A stretch of DNA of 64,000 nucleotides from Quercus robur (taxonomy: Eukaryota > Streptophyta > Magnoliopsida > Fagales > Fagaceae): assembly GCF_932294415.1 (NCBI RefSeq), contig NC_065535.1, positions 23,772,782-23,836,781 of the forward strand. The letters run 5' to 3'. Below are positions 11,436-20,837 of this stretch, one piece after another. The translations under genes and the position numbers were made by a program. The notes beneath the pieces are model-generated. The model searched no databases. It saw only the letters and a program-made list of their open reading frames with translations, and had not been told where the DNA came from. The first letter of the stretch is position 1. Every line of letters begins with the position of its first letter.

Positions 11436-12151
11436 CTCTCCGCTGACCCAAGCCACTGGTACTCTTCTCCCTTTCATTTTTCTTTTCTTTCTTCCTCCAC
11501 TCCTCACCAGCCCAGCTCCCCTGCCCTACGCTAACCCATCTTGCCCTCGCCGCTAACCCAAGCCCCAAGTCCCAAGTTGACCCATCTCACCCTCTCTAAC
11601 CCATCTCGCCCTCTCTTCTCTGTTTGGGTAACCAATTTCTTCAAAGCTTGCTTGCTAATTTACAGGTAAGTTATCTCTGTCTTCTTCATCATGTAATGCT
11701 TAGGGTTTTTGATTTGGGGTTTTTGCTTCTAGTCTCCTAGAATTTGAATGATGAATTTTCCATGTTAGTTGGGAATTTTCTGTTTGCAGGGAATTTATAT
11801 TTGTTGATTCTAATGATAAATTTGCAGGAAATTGGAATGATAAATTTTTAGTTTTTGCTTCTTGTCGATTTTTGTTTGTTGATTCTAATTTATTACAATA
11901 AATGTCATATTGGAAATTGTTTTGTTAATTTTCCGATTCTAGGGAAGTTTATGTTCTTTGTTTCTAATGTATTGGTGTAAATGTTAGTTTGGGAATTTTC
12001 TATGTGCAGGGAAGTTTACCTTTTTTTTTTTTTTTTTTGTTTCTAATTTATTGCAATATAAATTTGCAGGGAATTGGAATGATAAATTTCCTGTTTTTGC
12101 TTCTCCCCGATTTTTTGTTTGTTAACTCTAATTTATTACAATAAATGTCAT

Positions 12152-12948
12152 TGTAAGGACAGAGTTTGGAGTGGACCCAATATAGGATTGGGTTTAGCCC
12201 AATAAGCCCAAACAATGAATTTGTAGAGCGTGGGTAAAAGAATTAGTTCTATTTGGTAAGAAAGACAAAAACAGTTGTTTATTTATGAGAATCAAACATA
12301 AGTGAAATGAGAAAATTTGTCCTCGGCACAGTCCGAGGAGCTATATTATAATATCCAGTTGATGATCAATATTACATGAGTTCAAAGGATTATTACCAAA
12401 ATTTCTTGACTTCTCGATCCTCTTTTTTAGGTCACTTCTCCATGCTATATACAATAATTTTGGTATCATCCCTACCATACACGTGTAGGTTAGTTTCTAA
12501 AAACTTCTTCTTGTCCCATCCAACATCTCCTAGAACCTTCAACTAGTAACTGTAAGGCTGCTTAAGCACTGTTTAGGTATCATCTCCACATTAATGCGGT
12601 CAAAGAGTTAGTTGGGATGCATTTAATGTGGAGGTAGCAGTCTTTGAAGATATTTGTTGCCTCCCTTTACTCACCCCTTATCCAGTGTCCGATTTCTAAT
12701 CGTGATGCAACCTTGAAGAGTGTCCAGGATGATAAGACATTCTTATTGGCCTCGGATCTCTATTTCCGAGATGACTTTTCTTCTCAAACATATTTTGGAC
12801 TATCATACACAATCCTTATTTTTTCTTCTCATACCATTCCCATAATAACCTTATTTGACCATCCTCGGATTAGCTAATATCCTCGGATTGGGCCATAGGC
12901 TCAATTTGTATAGTTTAAATAGTACCTTCTGGCTAACTGGTCCCCACA
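12152..12948. mobile_element. Solo LTR of a Gypsy element, 797 bp
   Basis: It starts TGTAAGGACA, ends TCCCCACA, and is flanked by perfect 5-bp repeats GTCAT (12147-12151 and 12949-12953). It shares a family with the LTRs at 56309-57123 and 62318-62918: a start of the TGTAAGGA type, a 'gggcttaagccc'-like region, 'ctcggcacagtc(c/t)gaggag' and 'cctcggattgggc'. No internal sequence is present, so it probably arose by recombination between two LTRs. The short open frame at 12644-12877 is not coding. Confidence 0.85.
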
Positions 12949-13450
12949 GTCATGTTGGAAATGGTTTTGAGAATTTTTTGTTTGTAGGGAAGTTTATGTT
13001 TTTTTGTTTCTAAATTATTGGTGTAAATGTTCGTTTATGAATTTTTCTTTGTACAGGGAAGTTTATATTTTGTTGTTTCTAATTTATTACAGTACTAGTC
13101 TTTACTTTCAGTATGCTTGGAAATATATATTACTATTTCTAATTTATGGAGTCACAAGGAGACTTACCATATTACACAGGTATCATAAACGGGGATATTC
13201 ATATTGACTTGCTACTTTTGGGTGGTGGTGGTGGTAGCAGGGGTGGTGGCAGCGTGGTTTTAATTGTTGTTTATTATAATGGATATATTATTTTATTGTA
13301 GTGAATATATTATTTTATTGTGTTGTTTATATTATTTTATTGTGTTGAAAGCTAAAATAAAATAACTGATGTTGGGTAGTTTGTAAAGTGAGAAGGTAAA
13401 ATAAAAGGCCAAATAGCTAAAATTATGGCTTTACCACTGTGGATGCTCTT

Positions 13451-14522
13451 GGCATGGCAAGGAGGGTTGGCCACGTTTTTATGCCTCGAAGCTGTGAGGT
13501 TGCTCATTTCATGTATGGTTGTGTAGATTGGGAGTAGTTTGGGTCTAGTGGCATTGGACTCGTTGAGATGGTAACACGTGTTGGGGTCTAGTGCATAGGA
13601 AGCAATGGACCTAATTCGGACCCGTGTAGACCACCCTGTCGTGATGAATGATTTGACGTGGCCTGGGAACACAGAGGGGCAAAGTTGACCTTTTCTTTTC
13701 CTATAATTTTGCATCGTTCTAGAAGAGAAAATACTATATATCACACACATATTACATACAAACAAAATAAGAGAATTTGAAATCAAGTATAATTTTGATA
13801 TACAAACCCATTGAGTATAATATTTTTGTACACAATATAATTTTTTCAATGTTACACAATTCTATAATTTTTTAATAGACATCATTTTTTTCAGCAAACC
13901 CTTTTTAATGGATGCATTTTTTTTTTTTTTTAACAAACTCATTGTTAGATTATATTATATCATTGAACACAACCCTACATGGTTGCAAAATATTAAGATT
14001 ATTAGAGATTAATAGCTATCTCATTTATAAAATATTTAAAGTTAATTGTTTAAGAAAAAAATATTTATAAACAAAATGTATGTGAGTTAATGGATTGTAT
14101 ATTAAATAACATTGTATTAGTATGAAATTTGGTGTGTGTGTGTTAAGAACAAAGTGAGCATATAATGTAATTTCAAAATAATCAAATAAAACGTTTTTTA
14201 AGTGGTATGATATTAACAAATAGTTATACTATGTGTAACTGGTTCTAACCCACACACGAGGCACAACATCTTATATTTCCACATCCTTTCCTTCCACCCC
14301 TACCAACCCAATTAGTTTTCTCTTAAAAAAAAAAAAAAAAAAACCCTTTATTGAGGATGATGAAGTCACAAAAATATCTTCTCCCAAAAAAAAAAAAAGT
14401 CATCAATTATTGTAAAATAAGGGAAATATAAAGATAAGAAAAAGAACACATGAGAGTAAGTATATATATGAATTACTTATTCTTTAGTGGCATTCGCCAT
14501 ATTATATTATTTCTAGCACTGA

Positions 14523-14557
<35 letters not shown>

Positions 14558-14562
14558 TCTCA

Positions 14563-14620
<58 letters not shown>

Positions 14621-14933
14621 CTCTATCTCTAAGTGCTTCTTCGTTTTTATCTATCTCTTACAATAAAAATATAGGTACATATATATATATATAGCTGAGA
14701 TGAGAGAATTTGCAGGGGACTAGACATTAACTTGGGATACTAATTTTTACCCTGAATAACTAGGGTGGATTGCTAACAAGCCTCTTATGTGGACAATGAA
14801 CAAGGGCAAGAGATATTGCCTACTCTATAGAATTAGGGTAGGCAGCTGATAAACGAAAATGAATAACTGACGGGAATTAAACCATTATTTTTATATTAAT
14901 CCAAATACTGTGAGACTAAATCAATAACAACCA
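13451..14933. other. Non-coding, low-complexity spacer
   Basis: No gene is supported. There are poly-T and poly-A runs (13917-13932, 14325-14343), two neighbouring (AT)n microsatellites (about 14531-14553 and 14580-14615) separated by an A-run, and a minus-strand 165-codon open frame at 13352-13849 with no family resemblance. Confidence 0.5.
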
Positions 14934-14938
14934 TAAGT

Positions 14939-15411
14939 TGTAGGGAATTTAACCAAAAATCCCAACCTGTGAGAAACAAAACAAATAGAGAAAACACACG
15001 CCAAAGAAAAATAATCACACGCACAAGACAATATTTACGTGGTTCGGCAATTTGCCTACGTCCACGGAGTTGCAGGGATTTCACTATTATCAGGGAAAAT
15101 ACAATAGTGCACAAGAACACTCTCAAGAAACCCAAATCCCAATTACACCCTAGCACTCTCTCACAGAAAAAATAAGAATAGAAGTTGGCTGCCTCTCTTT
15201 TCTCTATTTTCTCTCATGCGGCTGCTCACTAGGTTAATTGGAATTTTTCTTTCTTTTTTGATCTCACGCGGCAGCCCTTAAAATATAATATATATATATA
15301 TATATATATGTTAAAGTCGGCAGGAGTAAACTTTCCTATTACAAATAGGATTTGGTCAATAGTGACCGACGTGGGCTTGTGGCAATTCAAGCCACACGGC
15401 CCACTTCAACA
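14939..15411 (-). repeat. 3' LTR of the Copia element
   Basis: 473 bp with TG...CA ends, virtually identical to the LTR at 19496-19967 apart from one extra G (TGTAGGG against TGTAGG). It contains an (AT)n run of equal length in both copies, which argues for very recent insertion. Confidence 0.96.
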
Positions 15412-15423
15412 AATCTCCACCTT
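15412..15423 (-). promoter_or_regulatory. Polypurine tract of the Copia element
   Basis: On the minus strand AAGGTGGAGATT directly precedes the 3' LTR. This is the usual plus-strand DNA primer position in plant Copia elements. Confidence 0.8.
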
Positions 15424-15559
15424 GGCTTGAATTGATCAAGCTACACGAGCAAACTCCTCCATCAGCTCCACCTTAGCCCTTAAGGGCTCACAAGCTGCAA
15501 ACATCAGCCACAATCCTCCATAACACAATCTCTCATCCCTGCAACTCATCCTCCTGTCC

Positions 15560-18500
15560 TCAAGCTAGAAGACCAATTGAAGCTGCGCACAGCTTCAACT
15601 TCTCAATAGTGACACCCTTAGTCAACATGTCTGCCGGGTTCTTAGATCCACAAATCTTCTCAAGCATTACCATCTTATCTTCAACAAGGTAACGGATAAA
15701 GTGGTATTTTGTCTGTATGTGCTTCGACTTTGAATGAAAAGCCGAATTCTTGGCAAGAAAGATTGCACTCTGACTGTCACTGTGTAGAATGCCCATCTCC
15801 TGCTTCTTACCCAATTCATCTAAGAAACCATGTAGCCAAATCATCTCCTTTCCAGCTTCAGTTGCTGCAACATACTCAGCTTCTGTACTAGACAAAGTAA
15901 CAATCTTCTGTAGATTTGAAGCCCATGATATAGCTGTACCACCTAGAGTGAAAACAAACCCTGTAGTACTCTTTCTACTATCAATATCACCAGCAAAATC
16001 AACATCTACATAACCCTGCAGTTTCAAACTTGCACCTGTGAAGCAAAGACATGTATCTGATGAACCCTTCAGATATCTCAGAATCCACTTGACTGCCTCC
16101 CAATGCTGCTTTCCAGGCCTACTCATGAATCTACTCACAACTCCCACTGCATGTGCAATGTCTGGCCTTGTACACACCATAGCATACATCAAGCTGCCAA
16201 TAGCTGAGGCATAGGGCACCTTGCTCATGTGGTCCCTTTCTTCTTCTGTCTTCGGTGATTGTTCTTTGCTTAGTTTGAAATGACTACCCAAGGGTGTGCT
16301 CACTGGTTTAGCTTCATTCATGTTGAACCTGCTGAGAACTTTCTTCACATACTCTGACTGTGAAAGCTTCAATGTACCATTAGTCTTGTCTCTAATGATT
16401 CTCATACCAAGGATTTGCTTTGCAGCTCCCAAATCCTTCATAGCAAACTGTTTGGACAATTGCTTCTTCAGATTATTAATCTCCTCAATACTAGACCCTG
16501 CAATAAGCATATCATCCACATACAACAGTAATATGATGTAAGAATTGTCAAAAAACTTAACATAGCAACAGTGATCAGCTTCACATCTCTTGAACCCAAT
16601 TCTGTGCATAAAACTGTCAAATTTCTTGTACCACTGTCTAGGAGCTTGTTTTAGGCCATACAAGTTCTTTCTTAGTTTGCAAACTAAATTCTCTTGTCCT
16701 TGAGCAATGAACCCTTCTGGCTGAATCATGTAAAGGTCTTCCTCCAAGTCACCATGAAGGAATGCTGTCTTCACATCTAACTGCTCAAGATGTAAGTTTT
16801 CTGCAGCCACCATTCCCAGTACTAGTCTGATTGTTGACATCTTCACAACTGGAGAAAATATCTCTGTGTAGTCAATGCCTTCCTTCTGCTGGAACCCTTT
16901 AACAACTAATCTGGCCTTGTAACGTTTGCTACCATCATGTTCATTTTTTATTCTGTATACCCACTTGTTGTGCAAAGCCTTCTTTCCTACTGGCAATTCA
17001 GTCAGTTCCCATGTTTGATTCCCCAACAAGGAATCCATCTCATCCTTCATGGCTAACTCCCACTTGCTTGAGTTTTCATCTTGCAAGGCTTCATCATGAC
17101 ACTCTGGCTCACCACCATCAGTCAATAGGAGATAATTTAAAGTGGGTGAATAACGCTGTGGAGGTCTAATGTTCCTGGAAGATCTGCGGACTTCAGCTAC
17201 AGGTGTACTCAGATCTACCTGTGAATTTACATTCTCTTTATCTTCTTCACCCCTTTTCTGGACAGTACCTTCAGTCGATTCATCTAAGTTGACAAACTCA
17301 GATTTCTTTTGATCTATCCCTGTAATATCTGACACTACAGTTGACCTGTCCTTGTACATAACCTGTTCATTAAATATCACATTTCTACTTCTGATGATTT
17401 TCCTGTTTTGTTCATCCCAAAACCTATAGCCAAATTTCTCATCACCATAGCCAATGAAAAAACATATTTTAGACTTTGCATCAAGTTTACTACGAGCATC
17501 AGAATCAATATGAACATAGGAAACACAACCAAAAACTTTTAAGTGTGAAAACTTTACCTCTTTACCGCTCCAAACCTCCTCAGGAAGTCTGAACTCCATA
17601 GGAACTGAAGGTCCTCGGTTTATCAGGTAAGCTGCAGTGCTAACAGCATCAGCCCAAAAAGTTTTTGGTAGTCCAGCATGCAACCTCATACTCCTAGCAC
17701 GCTCATTGAGAGTTCTATTCATGCGCTCAGCCACACCATTTTGCTGTGGTGTCCCAGGAATGGTCTTCTCCATCCTAATTCCCTGTGCAGCACAATACTC
17801 ACTGAACCCTCCATCTATGTACTCTCCTCCATTATCTGATCTCAAACATTTTACTTTCAAACATGTTTCTGTCTCAACCATAGCCTTCCACTTCTTAAAG
17901 GTTTCAAATACATCTGATTTATTTTTCAGAAAATAAACCCATACCTTTCTACTTGAGTCATCAATGAAAGTAATGTAGTACCTTGAACCTCCAAGGGATG
18001 CAACCGGAGAAGGCCCCCACAAATCAGTGTGTACTAACTCCAATTTTTCAGCCTTCGGTGTCCTGCCAGTTTTCAAGAAGCTCACCTTTTTCTGCTTTCC
18101 TAAGATGCAACTTTCACACATGTCAAAATCAATGGACTTTAATTCTGGTAATTTTCCTTTTGACAGCAGCATCTTCATCCCTTTCTCACTCATGTGACCA
18201 AGTCTTCGGTGCCATAGGCTTGTATCAGTACTTGCATCAGCAACTGCAATTGTGTCTCTTGGACTTGAGGTCATGTACAGAGTACCAGTTTTCTTTCCAC
18301 GAGCCAATACCCTAGCTCCCTTTGTAACCTTCCAAGTACCACCAACAAATAGTATTGCATGCCCTTCATCATCAAGTTGTCCAACAGAAATCAGATTCCT
18401 CCTCAGGTTAGGAATATGTCGAATCTTCTCCAGTAACCAAACAGACCCATTGGGCAACAATATTCGAACATCTCCCATACCCACAACATCCAAGGCTGAA

Positions 18501-18922
18501 CCATCAGCCAAATACACCTTACCAAAATCACCTGCAACATAATTCTGTATGATTTCTCGGTGTGGAGTGGTATGAAACGAAGCTCCTGAATCCAAAACCC
18601 AATCATCAAGTGGACTGTCTACTGCAAGAAGTAATGCATCCTGTACCTCTTCTGTTACAGCATTAGCAGAATCATCTTCATTCTTCTTCTTAGGACTTTT
18701 GCATTGATTTCTAAAGTGACCTATTTTCCCACAATTCCAGCATTGTACTTGTTGGCCTGATCTAGATTTACTACTGTTCCGATTAGAATTTCTGGATTTT
18801 GATCTGCCCCGATTTGAATTTCTGTTATTACCTCTACCTCTTGTCTCAAGGTTTAGGGCAGAACCAGATCCTGAGGATTCACCTGCATCTCTTCTGCGAA
18901 TCTCCTCAGCCAGAATTAAATC
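15560..18922 (-). CDS. Copia Pol: protease, integrase, reverse transcriptase, RNase H
   Basis: This continues the Gag frame downstream of a single TGA. In order it carries a zinc knuckle (CWNCGKIGHFRNQC, about 18745-18704) and the aspartic protease site DSGASFH (about 18594). Next come the GAG-pre-integrase zinc-binding region (HRRLGHMS...CESCILGK) and the integrase core (HTDLWGP, SDNGGEYIDGGF, then GTPQQNGVAERMNRT). Reverse transcriptase follows (KARLVVKGF, then YVDDMLIAG), and RNase H ends it (DVDFAGDIDSRKSTTGF, TEAEYVAATEAGKE). The part from the protease site on is about 1011 residues and uninterrupted. A start codon at the protease site is unlikely; the protein would be made as part of one Gag-Pol chain. 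All main catalytic motifs look present. Confidence 0.95.
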   Translation of the reverse strand, partial: DLILAEEIRRRDAGESSGSGSALNLETRGRGNNRNSNRGRSKSRNSNRNSSKSRSGQQVQCWNCGKIGHFRNQCKSPKKKNEDDSANAVTEEVQDALLLAVDSPLDDWVLDSGASFHTTPHREIIQNYVAGDFGKVYLADGSALDVVGMGDVRILLPNGSVWLLEKIRHIPNLRRNLISVGQLDDEGHAILFVGGTWKVTKGARVLARGKKTGTLYMTSSPRDTIAVADASTDTSLWHRRLGHMSEKGMKMLLSKGKLPELKSIDFDMCESCILGKQKKVSFLKTGRTPKAEKLELVHTDLWGPSPVASLGGSRYYITFIDDSSRKVWVYFLKNKSDVFETFKKWKAMVETETCLKVKCLRSDNGGEYIDGGFSEYCAAQGIRMEKTIPGTPQQNGVAERMNRTLNERARSMRLHAGLPKTFWADAVSTAAYLINRGPSVPMEFRLPEEVWSGKEVKFSHLKVFGCVSYVHIDSDARSKLDAKSKICFFIGYGDEKFGYRFWDEQNRKIIRSRNVIFNEQVMYKDRSTVVSDITGIDQKKSEFVNLDESTEGTVQKRGEEDKENVNSQVDLSTPVAEVRRSSRNIRPPQRYSPTLNYLLLTDGGEPECHDEALQDENSSKWELAMKDEMDSLLGNQTWELTELPVGKKALHNKWVYRIKNEHDGSKRYKARLVVKGFQQKEGIDYTEIFSPVVKMSTIRLVLGMVAAENLHLEQLDVKTAFLHGDLEEDLYMIQPEGFIAQGQENLVCKLRKNLYGLKQAPRQWYKKFDSFMHRIGFKRCEADHCCYVKFFDNSYIILLLYVDDMLIAGSSIEEINNLKKQLSKQFAMKDLGAAKQILGMRIIRDKTNGTLKLSQSEYVKKVLSRFNMNEAKPVSTPLGSHFKLSKEQSPKTEEERDHMSKVPYASAIGSLMYAMVCTRPDIAHAVGVVSRFMSRPGKQHWEAVKWILRYLKGSSDTCLCFTGASLKLQGYVDVDFAGDIDSRKSTTGFVFTLGGTAISWASNLQKIVTLSSTEAEYVAATEAGKEMIWLHGFLDELGKKQEMGILHSDSQSAIFLAKNSAFHSKSKHIQTKYHFIRYLVEDKMVMLEKICGSKNPADMLTKGVTIEKLKLCAASIGLLA

Positions 18923-19465
18923 TCATATATCATTGTACTTGAGTTTTTCCTTTCCTGTAGAATTGCTTACTGCCATCCTCATTGCCTCCCAACTGTTTGG
19001 CAAAGAAGCCAAGACGATCAGAGCACGAATCTCATCATCAAAATCAATTTCTACAGACGACAATTGATTTGTGATAGTATTAAATTCATTTAGATGTTGT
19101 GCTACTGATGCATTCTCTGCCATCTTCAGATTGAATAGTTTCTTCATCAAGTGCACCTTATTGTTTGCTGACGGCTTTTCATACATACCAGACAAAGCTT
19201 TCATCAGATCTGCTGTGGTCTTCTCCTTTACAACATTGTGTGCAACAGACCTAGACAGAGTTAACCTGATAACTCCTAGTACCTGTCTGTCAAGAAGAGC
19301 CCATTCCTCAGCCTTCATAGCCTCAGGTTTTTCCCCTAGAAGCGGTTGATGCAATTTCCTCCCATAAAGGTAATCCTCAATCTGCATCCTCCAATACGCG
19401 AAGTCTATGCCATCAAACTTTTCTATTCCAGACGCCTTTCCTGCTTCCTCTGCCATTGCTCTCAC
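18923..19465 (-). CDS. Copia Gag (UBN2-type), ended by a premature TGA
   Basis: About 180 residues starting MRAMAEEAG or, more likely, at the internal MAEEAGKASG (19456). It has the Gag core IEKFDGIDFAYWRMQIEDYL and a region typical of Tnt1-like Gag (NNKVHLMKKLFNLKM). It stops after KYNDI, where relatives I know read on into RDLILAEEIRRRD. Here the arginine codon is TGA (18923-18925), a CGA to TGA transition. The frame is the same as Pol, so one base change separates Gag from Pol. The zinc knuckle lies after the stop. Confidence 0.92.
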   Translation of the reverse strand: MRAMAEEAGKASGIEKFDGIDFAYWRMQIEDYLYGRKLHQPLLGEKPEAMKAEEWALLDRQVLGVIRLTLSRSVAHNVVKEKTTADLMKALSGMYEKPSANNKVHLMKKLFNLKMAENASVAQHLNEFNTITNQLSSVEIDFDDEIRALIVLASLPNSWEAMRMAVSNSTGKEKLKYNDI

Positions 19466-19480
19466 TTAAACCTAACCCTA

Positions 19481-19493
19481 GGCTCTGATACCA
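19481..19493 (-). promoter_or_regulatory. Primer binding site (initiator tRNA-Met)
   Basis: TGGTATCAGAGCC on the minus strand, two bases inside the 5' LTR end. It is complementary to the 3' end of plant initiator tRNA-Met, the standard primer for this group. Confidence 0.93.
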
Positions 19494-19495
19494 GT

Positions 19496-19967
19496 TGTAG
19501 GAATTTAACCAAAAATCCCAACCTGTGAGAAACAAAACAAATAGAGAAAACACACGCCAAAGAAAAATAATCACACGCACAAGACAATATTTACGTGGTT
19601 CGGCAATTTGCCTACGTCCACGGAGTTGCAGGGATTTCACTATTATCAGGGAAAATACAATAGTGCACAAGAACACTCTCAAGAAACCCAAATCCCAATT
19701 ACACCCTAGCACTCTCTCACAGAAAAAATAAGAATAGAAGTTGGCTGCCTCTCTTTTCTCTATTTTCTCTCATGCGGCTGCTCACTAGGTTAATTGGAAT
19801 TTTTCTTTCTTTTTTGATCTCACGCGGCAGCCCTTAAAATATAATATATATATATATATATATATGTTAAAGTCGGCAGGAGTAAACTTTCCTATTACAA
19901 ATAGGATTTGGTCAATAGTGACCGACGTGGGCTTGTGGCAATTCAAGCCACACGGCCCACTTCAACA
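19496..19967 (-). repeat. 5' LTR of the Copia element
   Basis: 472 bp, with TG...CA ends, next to the primer binding site. It should hold the promoter on the minus strand. Near-identity to the other LTR is described there. Confidence 0.96.
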
Positions 19968-19972
19968 TAAGT

Positions 19973-20351
19973 GTCTTAGGTTTCATAGGAATTATCCCTA
20001 GCATCCAAATTCACTATATACAATTTAATACATAATTTAACATACACAAACACCGAATCTGTCATAGTGACAGCTTTGCAACGTTTTTCTCGTAAATTCA
20101 CAAACAATTATCAAAGAATGGTATTTTCATATGGGGATTTTTATACACTCATAAGACATGTTATCAAACACTTACATTCAGTCTTTTAACCATTTAGGGC
20201 AAAATAAACACAACCAAAAATCCCAGTAGCAGCATCAAAAATACTCATCCTAAATTTTTCTTACTTCCTTAATCATATAAAATCATTAATTAGTAAAAAC
20301 CCTAATCTACCTTCCACAAACCATCAACACAACTCAAAGCTTCTTAAAATA

Positions 20352-20387
<36 letters not shown>

Positions 20388-20837
20388 TTACATGAAAGGG
20401 TTTCCCTTTCCTAGGCTGGACCAGAAAATATGAGAGGTAGAGAGCTTGGGAGAGTTGAAATAAGCTTCCTTCTTGCTGCTGGACTTTCTGTCTGAGGCAG
20501 CCAGCAAAATGAGCTAAGGGGAAGACTTTTGGGTGGGGTTTTGTCTTTCTTTTGGTGTGTGAACCGGTGGACTTGAGAGGAAGACTCAAGGGAGCTTCCT
20601 AGCACTTTCCTTGGGAGAAAAGAGTGTAAAGTGGGTGAGAATTCTGATTTGTGTACCCGTGGAAGTGGAGAGCAAGAGAGTTTATGGGATATCTTAGAGC
20701 TTGAGAAAGTCAAAGAAAAGAGTAGGTGGAGCTTGCTCATTGCATGTCCAAGTCTTGGTCTTTGGGGCTTATCAACATGCATAGTTCTTTGGCTTTGCAT
20801 GTGTTGGATTTCAATTGGTTGCATGTGAGTGAAATTT
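19973..20837. other. Non-coding spacer between Copia and pararetrovirus pieces
   Basis: No gene is supported. An (AT)n run lies at about 20352-20384. The minus-strand open frames at 20344-20589 and 20411-21046 overlap the pararetrovirus arm and match no host family I know. Confidence 0.45.

Larger units (their letters stand above)
10491..13450. mobile_element. Harbinger-like non-autonomous element, with nested insertions
   Basis: The left end (GGAGCACATTGGTGGAACTAAA...TTTTAGCT) and the complement of the right end (GAGCATCCACAGTGG...TTTTAGCT, 13410-13450) form imperfect inverted ends of about 38 bp. A subterminal hairpin (cagctacggtgcaca / tgtgcactgtagct, 10533-10574) resembles the hairpin at 26931-26976 near the Harbinger element. 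The inside has a C/T-rich leader and several diverged direct repeats of a unit containing 'cagggaagttta' and 'ttctaatttatt' (about 11700-13100). No transposase is present. It contains a nested hAT MITE and a nested solo LTR. No clear target duplication was found. Confidence 0.45.
14939..19967 (-). mobile_element. Full-length Copia (Tnt1/Tork-like) retrotransposon
   Basis: The element is 5029 bp, flanked by perfect 5-bp target duplications TAAGT (14934-14938 and 19968-19972). It has LTRs of 473 and 472 bp. On the minus strand the order is 5' LTR, primer binding site, Gag, zinc knuckle, protease, integrase, reverse transcriptase, RNase H, polypurine tract, 3' LTR, which is the Copia order (integrase before reverse transcriptase). 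By eye the two LTRs differ only by one extra G near their TG end, so insertion is very recent. One TGA in the coding frame is the only break I saw. Confidence 0.97.

Noticed and set aside
13352..13849. 165-codon minus-strand ORF
   Set aside because: Overlaps the end of the Harbinger-like element; no domain, no splice or start support.
15709..18542. Plus-strand ORFs inside the Copia element
   Set aside because: Antisense shadows of Pol.
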